The notes below the pieces were generated by a model. It ran no database searches. It was not told the origin of the DNA and saw only the letters and a list, made by a program, of their open reading frames with translations. Positions 25,028-33,822 of a stretch of DNA of 64,000 nucleotides are shown here, one piece after another (position 1 is the first letter of the stretch; every line of letters begins with the position of its first letter). The position numbers and the translations under genes are program-made. This stretch comes from Pseudaeromonas paramecii (GTDB lineage Bacteria > Pseudomonadota > Gammaproteobacteria > Enterobacterales > Aeromonadaceae), in contig NZ_BAABFC010000003.1 in assembly GCF_039540575.1 (NCBI RefSeq), forward strand, positions 1-64,000, written 5' to 3'.

Positions 25028-25675
25028 TTAACCGGCGATGCCGTACTGCTGGCGATAGGCGCGCACCTGCTCCAGCAGACCGGCCAGATCCGGCTGCTCC
25101 TCCAGGTAGCTCACCAGATCCCCCAGGCTGATGATGGAGATGACCTTGGCCTGATAGTCCCGCTCCACCTCCTGGATGGCGGACAGCTCACCCTTGCCCT
25201 TCTCCTGCCGGTCCAGGGCGATCAGCACCCCGGCCAGGCTGGCGCCGTTGGCCTGGATCAGATCCATGGACTCGCGGATGGCGGTGCCGGCGGTGATGAC
25301 GTCATCCACCAGCATGATGCGGCCGGCCAGCGGGCTACCCACCAGGTTGCCGCCCTCGCCGTGATCCTTGGCTTCCTTGCGGTTGAAGCACCAGGGCACA
25401 TCCCGGTCGTACACCTCGGCCAGCTGCACCGCGGTGGCGGAGGCGATGGGGATCCCCTTGTAGGCCGGGCCGAACAGCACATCGAAGTCGATGCCGGCAT
25501 CCATCAGGGCGGCGGCATAGAAGCGGCCCAGGCGGGCCAGATCCCGACCGGAGTTGAACAGGCCGGCATTGAAGAAATAGGGGCTCTTGCGGCCGGACTT
25601 CAGGGTAAAGTCGCCAAACTTGAGCACCTGCTTCTCCAGGGCAAACTCGATAAAGTCACGCTGATAGGCTTTCAT
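25028..25675 (-). CDS. pyrE: Orotate phosphoribosyltransferase
   Basis: Converts orotate plus PRPP to OMP in pyrimidine synthesis. The 215-residue protein has the PRPP-binding signature MLVDDVITAGTA and FTLKSGRKSPYFFNAG near the N terminus, as in E. coli PyrE (213). The start at 25675 follows GAGGAGAG; the frame from 25705 starts inside the leader. It is downstream of rph with an attenuator hairpin between, the arrangement through which UTP level controls pyrE in enterobacteria. Confidence 0.97.
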   Translation of the reverse strand: MKAYQRDFIEFALEKQVLKFGDFTLKSGRKSPYFFNAGLFNSGRDLARLGRFYAAALMDAGIDFDVLFGPAYKGIPIASATAVQLAEVYDRDVPWCFNRKEAKDHGEGGNLVGSPLAGRIMLVDDVITAGTAIRESMDLIQANGASLAGVLIALDRQEKGKGELSAIQEVERDYQAKVISIISLGDLVSYLEEQPDLAGLLEQVRAYRQQYGIAG

Positions 25676-25706
25676 GGTCTCTCCTCGGATAAACAAAACA
25701 GGCACA

Positions 25707-25730
25707 TAAAAAACGCGGCCAACGCCGCGT
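25707..25730 (-). promoter_or_regulatory. pyrE attenuator
   Basis: On the minus strand ACGCGGC-GTTG-GCCGCGT followed by six T forms a textbook intrinsic terminator 16-40 bases past the rph stop and about 32 bases before pyrE. In E. coli coupled translation of rph up to its end disrupts such a hairpin when UTP is low. The same geometry here supports UTP-sensitive attenuation by inference. Confidence 0.85.
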
Positions 25731-25747
25731 CTGTCAACAGATCCAGC

Positions 25748-26470
<723 letters not shown>

Positions 26471-26501
26471 GACAATTCCAGACTATCGATTCAAGTGGCC
26501 G

Positions 26502-26576
26502 CCAGTATACGTCAAAGGCGGTCACATTTCATGGCCGCGGCTCGGCTGACGCCAGGGTCCGCCTTGGGTATACTGG
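26502..26576. promoter_or_regulatory. Divergent rph/yicC promoter region
   Basis: CCAGTATAC at 26502-26510 and its exact inverse GTATACTGG at 26568-26576 give each gene a TATACT -10 element (minus 26509..26504, plus 26569-26574). For yicC, CTGACG at 26546-26551 stands 17 bases ahead as the -35. The rph -35 is not clear. Confidence 0.55.
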
Positions 26577-26607
26577 CCACTCCTTAAGCCAGAACAGAAG
26601 AAGCCCT

Positions 26608-27468
26608 ATGATCCATAGCATGACCGCCTACGCCCGCCGTGAATTCAAGGGCGACTGGGGCACCGCCGTCTGGGAGATCCGCTCGGTCAACCAGCGCTAT
26701 CTGGAAACCTATCTGCGCCTGCCGGAACAATTCCGCGGCCTGGAACCCCTGCTGCGCGAGCGCTTCCGCGCCAGCCTGGAGCGGGGCAAGGTGGAATGCG
26801 GCCTGCGCTTCGAAGGCCCCACCGACCAGGCCCAGCTGCATGTCAACGAGGCCCTGGCCGAACAGCTGATCGACAGCGCCCTCTGGGTCATAGACCGCGC
26901 CGGCCAAGGCCAGCTCAACCCGCTGGACGTGCTGCGCTGGCCCGGCGTCATGGCCGCCCAGGAGCAGGACATGGACGCCCTCACCCAGACCCTGCTGTCC
27001 GGCTTCGATCAGGTGCTGCAGGAGTTCATCGTCGCCCGCCAGTCCGAGGGCGAGAAGCTCAAGGCGCTGATCGAACAGCGGCTGGAAGGCATCCAGGTGG
27101 AAGTGGCCAAGGTGCGGGAGCAGATGCCCGCGGTCATCGCCTGGCAACGCCAACGCCTGCTGGACAAGCTGGCCGACGCCAACATAGAGCTGGAGTCCGG
27201 CCGCCTGGAGCAGGAGCTGCTGCTGATGGCCCAGCGCATCGATGTGGCCGAAGAGCTGGACCGCCTCGAGACCCACATCGGCGAGACCCACAAGATCCTG
27301 AAAAAAGGCGGCGCCTGCGGCCGTCGACTGGACTTCATGATGCAGGAGTTCAACCGCGAGTCGAACACGCTGGCCTCCAAGTCCATCAACGCCGAGGTCA
27401 CCCAGTCCGCGGTGGAGCTCAAGGTGCTGATCGAGCAGATGCGCGAGCAAATTCAGAACATCGAATAA
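26608..27468 (+). CDS. yicC: YicC-family endoribonuclease
   Basis: 286-residue member of the YicC family, shown in E. coli to be an endoribonuclease linked to small-RNA turnover. It starts MIHSMTAYARRE and has RSVNQRYLETYLRLPEQFR, ERGKVECGLR and the very conserved C-terminal ETHIGETHKILKKGG and DFMMQEFNRESNTL. Length 287 in E. coli. Divergent from rph, a conserved arrangement; its own terminator follows at 27497. Confidence 0.96.
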   Translation: MIHSMTAYARREFKGDWGTAVWEIRSVNQRYLETYLRLPEQFRGLEPLLRERFRASLERGKVECGLRFEGPTDQAQLHVNEALAEQLIDSALWVIDRAGQGQLNPLDVLRWPGVMAAQEQDMDALTQTLLSGFDQVLQEFIVARQSEGEKLKALIEQRLEGIQVEVAKVREQMPAVIAWQRQRLLDKLADANIELESGRLEQELLLMAQRIDVAEELDRLETHIGETHKILKKGGACGRRLDFMMQEFNRESNTLASKSINAEVTQSAVELKVLIEQMREQIQNIE

Positions 27469-27496
27469 GCCGGTTTCTCGCCGCCGCCGATGGCAT

Positions 27497-27527
27497 AAAA
27501 AACGCCCCGCACTGCGGGGCGTTTTTT
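27497..27527. terminator. Bidirectional terminator between yicC and the glycosyltransferase gene
   Basis: CGCCCCGC (27503-27510) pairs with GCGGGGCG (27514-27521), A6 before and T6 after. Confidence 0.9.
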
Positions 27528-27548
27528 CTTCCGTCGCAGACCACTCTG

Positions 27549-28316
27549 TCACTCCGGCCGGGAGGGCTGGCTGCGCAGCCAGAGATCGGCGTATTTGACG
27601 AAGGTGGAGTGGGCGGAGAGCAGGCTGATCAGCAGGCCGGCGCGGCCATCCAGGAAGCCGGCCTTGAGCAGGTACATGCGGGCGAAGCAGCCCAGGGCAT
27701 GACCGAAGCCGGCCAGCAGGCTGGTGCGCTTGCCCCGGGCGGCGCGGCCATCGGCCCAGGCCTTGGCGTAGCGGGCCGACTTGCTCAGGTAGTGCTCCAG
27801 ATCCCGGTAGGGATAGTGCAGCAGATCCCCGTCCAGGGGCTGCACCCGCATGTCAGCGCTCACTTCCACCTTCTCGTGCACCAGGGCGTCGTTGTAGCGG
27901 GTGAGGCCGGTGGGATAGAGGCGCAGCACCCGGTCCGGGTACCAGCCGCAGTGACGGATATGCCGGCCGAACAGCCAGTTCAGCCGCGGCACGCTGTAGA
28001 CGGTACGGCCCACCGGCTGGGCCACCACGGCCTCTATGCTGGCCCGCAGCGCCGGCGTCACCCGCTCGTCGGCATCCAGCCAGAGGCACCAGTCGGAGCG
28101 GACCCTCGCCTGGGCCAGCTGGCGCTGGCGACCGTAGCCGGGCCATACCGGCTCCACGGCATACTGGGCACCGAATTCGGCGGCGATGGCGGCGGTACTA
28201 TCCGTGCTGCCGGAGTCGAGGATGACGATCTCGTCCACCCAATCCCGCACGCTGGCCAGACAGGCGGCCAGGTTGGCCTCTTCGTTGTGCACGATCAGGA
28301 CGGCGGCCAGGCTCAT
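27549..28316 (-). CDS. Family-2 glycosyltransferase, WaaE/KdtX-like
   Basis: Predicted cytosolic GT2 enzyme adding a hexose to the LPS inner core. The 255-residue protein has the GT-A fold start LAAVLIVHNEEANLAACL, the nucleotide-sugar motifs VILDSGSTDST and LWLDADERV (DxD), and GWYPDRVLRLYP with VHEKVE, which are typical of WaaE/KdtX transferases that add beta-1,4-glucose to heptose I. It overlaps the upstream heptosyltransferase gene by 4 bases. Sugar specificity is inferred from family only. Confidence 0.85.
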   Translation of the reverse strand: MSLAAVLIVHNEEANLAACLASVRDWVDEIVILDSGSTDSTAAIAAEFGAQYAVEPVWPGYGRQRQLAQARVRSDWCLWLDADERVTPALRASIEAVVAQPVGRTVYSVPRLNWLFGRHIRHCGWYPDRVLRLYPTGLTRYNDALVHEKVEVSADMRVQPLDGDLLHYPYRDLEHYLSKSARYAKAWADGRAARGKRTSLLAGFGHALGCFARMYLLKAGFLDGRAGLLISLLSAHSTFVKYADLWLRSQPSRPE

Positions 28317-29371
28317 TGGGCTTCTCCTTTGGGTTGCGCCAGCAGGCGATCGCAGGCGGCCAGCACGGCGTCCACCGGCAGCTGGCTCATGGCATCAGGA
28401 TCCTTGAGGCGGCTGCGCCAGGGCAGCTCGGCCAGCGGCCGGCCGGTCTGGGCCTCGATCAGGGGTTGGTAAACGCTCACCACCTCCCCCAGGTTGCGAT
28501 AGGGCCCGGTGCGAGCGGGATTGTGGTGGGCATAGAGCCCCAGGGCCGGGGTGCCGGCGGCGGTGGCCATGTGCAACGGGCCGGAGTCGGGGCCGGCCAC
28601 CAGGCGGGCCCGGGCGATGAGCGCCTGCAGCTGCTTGAGACGGGTCTGCCCGACGAGGTTGACGAGGGGCGCCGGGCAGGCCGCCTGGATGGCCTCGGCC
28701 AGCGCCTTCTCCCGCGGCGCGGGACCGCCGCACAACACCACCTGCAGCCCCCGCGCCACCGCATGCTCGGCCAGGGCGGCATAGCCGGCCACGGTCCAGT
28801 CCTTGTACGCCTTGCTGGACGCGGGACACAGCAGCAGGGTGGGCTGCTCTCCCAGGGTGCGGGCCGCCCAGTCGGCATCGGACTGGCTGACCGGAATGTG
28901 CCAGCCGGGGGTCAGATCCGTCACCCCCAGCTCGGCGGCGAAGGCCAGGAAGCCATCCAGCACGTGGGGGCTGGCCGGTGACGGCACCTTGTGGTTGGTA
29001 AACAGCCACTGACCGTCGGAGGCCCGCGCCCGGTCGAAGCCGAGCCGGTAGCGGGCACGGATGCCGAGGCTCAGCAGGCTGGCCCGCAGGGCCGATTGCA
29101 GGTGCAACAGGGCATCGAAGCGCTGGCCGGCCAGCTGGCGCCAGACCTGACGATAACCGGCCCAGCCGGCGCCCTTGTCGAAGGGGATCACGGTGACGCC
29201 GGGCAGATCCCCCAGCAGCTGGGCCTCCACCTTGCCCATGATCCAGGTGATGCGGGTGCTGGGCCACTGGCGCTGGAGCGCCTGCACCAGGGCGACGGCA
29301 TGGCAGCAATCACCGATGGCCGACAGGCGCAGCAGGCACAAGGAAGCGGGAGGAGATGAAAACAGGGCCAT
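28313..29371 (-). CDS. Heptosyltransferase, OpsX/WaaC-like (GT9)
   Basis: 352-residue GT9 enzyme that probably adds the first L-glycero-D-manno-heptose to Kdo. The N terminus ASLCLLRLSAIGDCCHAVALV is characteristic of the OpsX group found in Haemophilus and Vibrio rather than enterobacterial WaaC. The C-terminal donor site reads GPDSGPLHMATAAGTPALGLYAHHNPARTGPY. OpsX-type enzymes act on phosphorylated single-Kdo acceptors, and kdkA lies next door on the opposite strand, which supports the reading. It overlaps the GT2 gene downstream by 4 bases. Confidence 0.85.
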   Translation of the reverse strand: MALFSSPPASLCLLRLSAIGDCCHAVALVQALQRQWPSTRITWIMGKVEAQLLGDLPGVTVIPFDKGAGWAGYRQVWRQLAGQRFDALLHLQSALRASLLSLGIRARYRLGFDRARASDGQWLFTNHKVPSPASPHVLDGFLAFAAELGVTDLTPGWHIPVSQSDADWAARTLGEQPTLLLCPASSKAYKDWTVAGYAALAEHAVARGLQVVLCGGPAPREKALAEAIQAACPAPLVNLVGQTRLKQLQALIARARLVAGPDSGPLHMATAAGTPALGLYAHHNPARTGPYRNLGEVVSVYQPLIEAQTGRPLAELPWRSRLKDPDAMSQLPVDAVLAACDRLLAQPKGEAQ

Positions 29372-29463
29372 GGCGGGTCAGGTCAGACAGGAAGGTGCAC
29401 GCATTATGCAAAGTCATCGGCGGATTGTAAAATGAGCCCCTTTGCAGCCCAGAGAACGCCACC

Positions 29464-30183
29464 ATGTCTCTTCTCGTTCAACGGCAGGGCCAGAGCCTGT
29501 GCTGGTTTGATACCGACTTCTTTGCCCAGCCCGACGCCAGGGTGTTTACCCCCGCCTACTGGCAACAGGGGGACAGGGTGGATGGCCAGTCCCTGGGGCG
29601 GGGAGTCACCTGGTTTGTGCACACGGAACGCCACGCCCTGGTGCTGCGCCACTATTGGCGCGGGGGGCTGGTGGGCCGCTGGATCCGCGACCGCTTCCTC
29701 TATCTGGGGGCGGCCCGCAGCCGGGCCATGGCGGAGTTCAGCCTGTTGCGCCAGCTGGCCTTGGCCGGGGTGGCGGTGCCTCGCCCCGCGGCCGCCAGGC
29801 TGGTGCGCCATGGTCTCACCTATCGGGCCGACATACTGGTGGAGCGCATCGCCGGGGCGCGGGATCTGGTGGCGCTGCTGCAGGAGCGCCCCCTGGGGGC
29901 CAAGGAGTGGCGCCAGGTCGGCACCGCCATCGCCCGCCTGCACGAGGCCGGCGGCTATCACAGCGATCTCAACAGCCACAATCTGCTGCTGGATGAGGGG
30001 GGCAAGGTCTGGATCATCGATCTGGACAAGGGCGGCCTGCGCCGCCCCGGTGCCTGGCAACAGGCCAACCTGGCCCGTCTGCTGCGCTCCCTGCGCAAGG
30101 AGGCCGCCCGCCTGACCCCCTTCCACTGGCAGGAGACCGACTGGGCCGACCTGCTGGCCGGCTACACGGTCGCCTCGGCCTGA
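29464..30183 (+). CDS. kdkA: 3-deoxy-D-manno-octulosonic acid (Kdo) kinase
   Basis: Phosphorylates the 4-OH of Kdo on lipid IVA, preventing a second Kdo in organisms with mono-Kdo LPS. The 239-residue protein kinase-like enzyme has GRGVTWFV and LVLRHYWRGG at the nucleotide site, catalytic loop YHSDLNSHNLLLD and IIDLDKGGLR as the metal motif. It is the only plus-strand gene inside the LPS locus and its 3' end overlaps waaA by 22 bases, stop against stop. The neighbour OpsX-like heptosyltransferase fits the mono-Kdo-phosphate pathway. Confidence 0.93.
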   Translation: MSLLVQRQGQSLCWFDTDFFAQPDARVFTPAYWQQGDRVDGQSLGRGVTWFVHTERHALVLRHYWRGGLVGRWIRDRFLYLGAARSRAMAEFSLLRQLALAGVAVPRPAAARLVRHGLTYRADILVERIAGARDLVALLQERPLGAKEWRQVGTAIARLHEAGGYHSDLNSHNLLLDEGGKVWIIDLDKGGLRRPGAWQQANLARLLRSLRKEAARLTPFHWQETDWADLLAGYTVASA

Positions 30184-31448
30184 AGCCGGGTCAGCAGCGG
30201 CGCCAGATGCCCCAGGGTGCGGGCGAGCGCCCCCTGGTTGGCAGCCACCACATCGAAGGCGGCGGTGCCCATGGCCTGGCGGGCCGCCTCATCCTGCCAT
30301 AGCGCCAGCACCAGGGCCGGCAGGGCCGAGGCCTCCTCCACTATCTGGGCGCCGCCACAGTCCACCAGCTGACGGGTGATGTCCTGAAAGTTGAAGTAGT
30401 GGGGGCCGATAAGACAGGGCTTGCCCAATGCCGCCGGCTCCAGCAGGTTGTGCCCGCCCACCGGCACCAGGCTGCCCCCCATGAAGGCCACGTCCGCCAG
30501 CTGCAACAGCAGGGGCATCTCCCCCATGGTGTCCCCCAGGTAGATTTGGGTATTGGGCGCTATGTCCTCCCCCAGGCTGCGCCGGGCGAGAGCGAAGCCC
30601 TCACGCTGACACAGCGCCGCCACCGCATCGAAGCGCTGGGGATGGCGCGGCACCAGCACCAGCAGGGCATCCGGTCTGTGTTGCAACAGGGTGGCAAAGG
30701 CCGCCAGCAGGGGCTCGTCCTCCCCCTGGTGGGTGCTGGCGGCGATCAGCACGGGCCGGCCGCCCAGCCCTTGGTGCAGGGCCTGGCCCTGGGCCACCAG
30801 GGCCTCGTCCAGCTGGATATCGAACTTGAGGGAGCCGGTGACCGCCAGGCGCCCCTCGTCGATCCCCAGGCGGGCAAAGCGCGCGGCATCATCCCGGTAC
30901 TGGCACAGCAGGGGGTTGATCACCCGGGTCAGGCGGGCAAACAGCCGGCCAAAGCGCTGATAGCCCTGGCAGGAGCGCTCCGACAGCCGGGCATTGAGCA
31001 CCGCCACCGGCACGCCCCGCCGCTCGCAGGCTGCCAGCCAGTTGGGCCACAGCTCCGTCTCCATGATCAGCAGGCCGCAGGGCCGGGTGCGCCGCAGGAA
31101 ACGGGCCACGGCCCCCGGGTAGTCCAGGGGGGCATAGCGGTGGGTCACCAGATCCCCCAGCCGCGCCACCTGATCCGCGCCGGTGCGGGTGGTGGTGGTC
31201 ACCAGCAGGGGCAACTGCGGATACTGCTGACGCAGGGCGCGGATGAGCGGCATGGCGGCGATGGACTCGCCGACGCTCACCGTATGGATCCACAGCGGTC
31301 GCGGCCCTGTCGCCGGCGGCACCCAACCCAGGTGTTCGGGCCAGCGGCTACCAAAGCCTGGCTTGCCCTGGCGGGGCCGATAGAGCAGCCAGAGCACCAG
31401 GGGGCTCAGCAGGTAGATGAGCAGGCAGTAGAGCCAACGGATCATCAT
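30162..31448 (-). CDS. waaA: Kdo transferase
   Basis: Membrane-associated GT30 enzyme that transfers Kdo from CMP-Kdo to lipid IVA. The 428-residue protein starts MMIRWLYCLLIYLLSP, an N-terminal membrane helix, then IHTVSVGESIAA with the catalytic Glu, ETELWPNW, and FMGGSLVPVGGHNLLEPAALGKP, all family hallmarks. The ATG overlaps the previous stop (ATGA). With kdkA beside it the enzyme may be monofunctional, adding one Kdo, as in Haemophilus and Vibrio; sequence alone does not settle this. Confidence 0.96.
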   Translation of the reverse strand: MMIRWLYCLLIYLLSPLVLWLLYRPRQGKPGFGSRWPEHLGWVPPATGPRPLWIHTVSVGESIAAMPLIRALRQQYPQLPLLVTTTTRTGADQVARLGDLVTHRYAPLDYPGAVARFLRRTRPCGLLIMETELWPNWLAACERRGVPVAVLNARLSERSCQGYQRFGRLFARLTRVINPLLCQYRDDAARFARLGIDEGRLAVTGSLKFDIQLDEALVAQGQALHQGLGGRPVLIAASTHQGEDEPLLAAFATLLQHRPDALLVLVPRHPQRFDAVAALCQREGFALARRSLGEDIAPNTQIYLGDTMGEMPLLLQLADVAFMGGSLVPVGGHNLLEPAALGKPCLIGPHYFNFQDITRQLVDCGGAQIVEEASALPALVLALWQDEAARQAMGTAAFDVVAANQGALARTLGHLAPLLTRLQAEATV

Positions 31449-32773
31449 GGCTGGGTATCCGCCTGGCTGGCCCATTGCGCCTGCCAACGGCTGACCTGCT
31501 CGAGGGTCTGGCTGCGGTAGTCCGCCTGATAGGAGAACTTGCGACTGTCGGTGGCGGCCACCAGGTTCACCAGCAGGCAGAAGGCGGCGCTGAGCCAGAA
31601 GGCCCGGGGGCCCCAGCCTGGCCGCTGCTGCAGCCGATCATCCAGGTACAGCAGCAGGGGAAACAGGGCGAAGGGGAACACCATGATCAGGTGCCAGTAG
31701 CTGAAGACGATGGGCGAGAGCACGGCGCTCACCACCACGGCCATCAGCGCCGCCAGGGCATACAGGGCCAACCACAACCGGTCCGTCACCGGCGGCTGAT
31801 CGGCCGCCGGCCGCCGCCATTGCCCCTTGAGCCCCTGCCAGGTGAAGCGGTGGGCCAGCAGCACCAGTACGGCGCTGGCGGTGCCCACCCCGTAGATCAG
31901 GGCCTTCCAGCCATAGTTCAGCACCAGGCGCAGCCACTCCCAGTGGCTCACCCAGGCGAAATCGCCGCCATTGACCAGCTTGTTGGAGAACAGCCAGGTG
32001 CCGTAGCGCAACCAGTAGCTGATGGCCTTGAGCACCGGATAGACATGCACGCCACCCCAGCCGATGTAGCGGGCCCGGGCCTCGGGATCCGTGTTCTGTG
32101 CTATCTCCGGTGCCGACAGCAGGGTCTGCAGATAGGGCAGCAGGGAGAGCAGCAGCAGCCCCAGGGCCAGCAGCAGCCCCCAGGGGTTGAGGTGCAGCAG
32201 CCGGCGGTAGAAGAGCACCAGGCTGATCACCGCCAGCAGCGGCCAGGAGTAGTGCAGCTGCATCGCCAGACCGATGGACAGCAGGTGCAGGGCGCTGTAC
32301 AGCAGGCTGGGCCGCTGCCGCAGCTGGTAGGCGCTCCAGCAGTGCAGGGCGGCAAACAGGCACAGGTAGGCCGGGTTATACAGCAGGCTGTCATACAGGA
32401 ACCAGGGGTTCAGCCAGAAGAGCACCAGCAGGATGAAGCGGCCCCGGGTGCCCAGGATGCCGTCCACCACCCGATCCAGCAGCAGGTAGCTGACCAGGCG
32501 CAGCAACAGCAGCAGGGCCATGGGGGCATAGGGTGAGTCCCACAGCAGCAGCGGCAGACCAATCAGGTAAGCAGAGAGGGAGCCGGGCACGTTGCCCACG
32601 GCGCTGGCGGCATTGCCATAGCTGAGCCAGGTGCCCTGATAGGCCCCCAGATAGCCCTTGTAGAGCATCTGGGTCTGATCCCCGGTGAGTATCTGGTGAT
32701 CGGCATAGTAGAGGGCCAGCAGCAGGCCCAGCAGCCAACCGGCGTAGAACAAGACAGATTGGGCGCGGCTCAC
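31445..32773 (-). CDS. Polytopic membrane protein in the LPS operon, possible GT-C transferase
   Basis: 442-residue protein with about ten hydrophobic helices. An acidic residue soon after the first helix (ILTGDQTQMLYKG) is reminiscent of the catalytic Asp loop of GT-C glycosyltransferases such as ArnT or PMT families, which use lipid-linked sugars. A large hydrophilic loop GWGGVHVYPVLKAISYW follows mid-protein. Both ends overlap neighbours by 4 bases (waaF upstream, waaA downstream), so it is an integral part of the core operon. Function is inferred from context; a non-enzymatic membrane role is possible. Confidence 0.75.
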   Translation of the reverse strand: MSRAQSVLFYAGWLLGLLLALYYADHQILTGDQTQMLYKGYLGAYQGTWLSYGNAASAVGNVPGSLSAYLIGLPLLLWDSPYAPMALLLLLRLVSYLLLDRVVDGILGTRGRFILLVLFWLNPWFLYDSLLYNPAYLCLFAALHCWSAYQLRQRPSLLYSALHLLSIGLAMQLHYSWPLLAVISLVLFYRRLLHLNPWGLLLALGLLLLSLLPYLQTLLSAPEIAQNTDPEARARYIGWGGVHVYPVLKAISYWLRYGTWLFSNKLVNGGDFAWVSHWEWLRLVLNYGWKALIYGVGTASAVLVLLAHRFTWQGLKGQWRRPAADQPPVTDRLWLALYALAALMAVVVSAVLSPIVFSYWHLIMVFPFALFPLLLYLDDRLQQRPGWGPRAFWLSAAFCLLVNLVAATDSRKFSYQADYRSQTLEQVSRWQAQWASQADTQP

Positions 32774-33822
32774 GGCGTCACGGTCTCCTGAGTGGGTTGC
32801 AGCAGTTGGCTAAGGGCCCGCCAGACCTGTTCCGGCGCCAGTTCGGTCAGGCAGCGCAGGTGCCCCAGGGGGCAGTGCCGTTTGAAGCAGGGGCGACAGC
32901 CGATGTCGGTATGCACCACGGCCACCCGCTCCCCCAGGGGCGGGGTGTAGAGGGTGGAGGTGGAGCCATACACGGCCACCAGTGGCGTCCCCACCGCGGC
33001 GCTGATGTGCATCAGCCCCGAGTCGTTGCTCACCACGGCCTGACAGGCGGCCAGCAGATCCATGGCCTCGTTGAGCTTGGTGCGCCCCGCCAGCGTCTGG
33101 CAGTGGAGCAGCGCCTCGGGGGGCAAGCCCTGGCGGATCTCGGCGGCAGCTGCCTCATCCTTGGCGGAACCAAACAGCCACACCTGGCCACCCTGGGCGA
33201 TCCAGCGGCTCGCCAGGGCCGCATAATGTTCTGCCGGCCACCGCTTGGCCGGACCGAATTCGGCCCCCGGGCAAAGGCCCAGCACGGGGCGCGTCAGACT
33301 CAGGTTCAGCCGATCCACCAATTGCTGTTGCTGCAGCGCATCCACCTGCAGCCGCGGACGTGGAATGGCCGGCAGGGCGGCCGGGCCGGTCATGGCAGCC
33401 TTGCTGAAGGCCAGGGACAGGTAACGCTGCACCATCATGGGAAACAGCCGCTTGTCCGGCCGCAGATCGTTGAGCAGGCCGTAACGGCTCTCCCCCTTCC
33501 AGCCGGTGCGCCGGGGAATGCCGGCAAACCAGGGGATCAGGGCCGACTTGAGCGAGTTGGGCAGCACCAGGGCCCAGTCATAGCCTTCGGCCTTGAGGGC
33601 GCGCCCCAGCCGCCAGCGCTCGCGCAGCTTGAATTCGCCGTGGCCCAGGGGCATGGCGATGGCCTTGTCCACCTCCACCATCCGCGCCAGCAGCGGCAGG
33701 CACCAGGCCGGCGCCATCACATGGAGCTGGGCCTCGGGGTGCTGCTGTTTGAGGGCCTGATACAGGCTGTTGGACATCACCATGTCGCCGACCCAGGCCG
33801 GGCCTATGACCAGAATTTTCAT
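32770..33822 (-). CDS. waaF: ADP-heptose:LPS heptosyltransferase II
   Basis: Adds the second heptose of the inner core. The 350-residue length and the N terminus MKILVIGPAWVGDMVMSNSLYQ match WaaF almost exactly; ALVLPNSLKSALIPWFAGIP, CPGAEFGPAKRWPAEHYA and SNDSGLMHISAAVGTPLVAVYGSTS are family motifs. The start at 33822 gives the canonical N terminus; the open frame extends to 33972. Four-base ATGA overlaps join it to both neighbours. Confidence 0.96.
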   Translation of the reverse strand: MKILVIGPAWVGDMVMSNSLYQALKQQHPEAQLHVMAPAWCLPLLARMVEVDKAIAMPLGHGEFKLRERWRLGRALKAEGYDWALVLPNSLKSALIPWFAGIPRRTGWKGESRYGLLNDLRPDKRLFPMMVQRYLSLAFSKAAMTGPAALPAIPRPRLQVDALQQQQLVDRLNLSLTRPVLGLCPGAEFGPAKRWPAEHYAALASRWIAQGGQVWLFGSAKDEAAAAEIRQGLPPEALLHCQTLAGRTKLNEAMDLLAACQAVVSNDSGLMHISAAVGTPLVAVYGSTSTLYTPPLGERVAVVHTDIGCRPCFKRHCPLGHLRCLTELAPEQVWRALSQLLQPTQETVTP

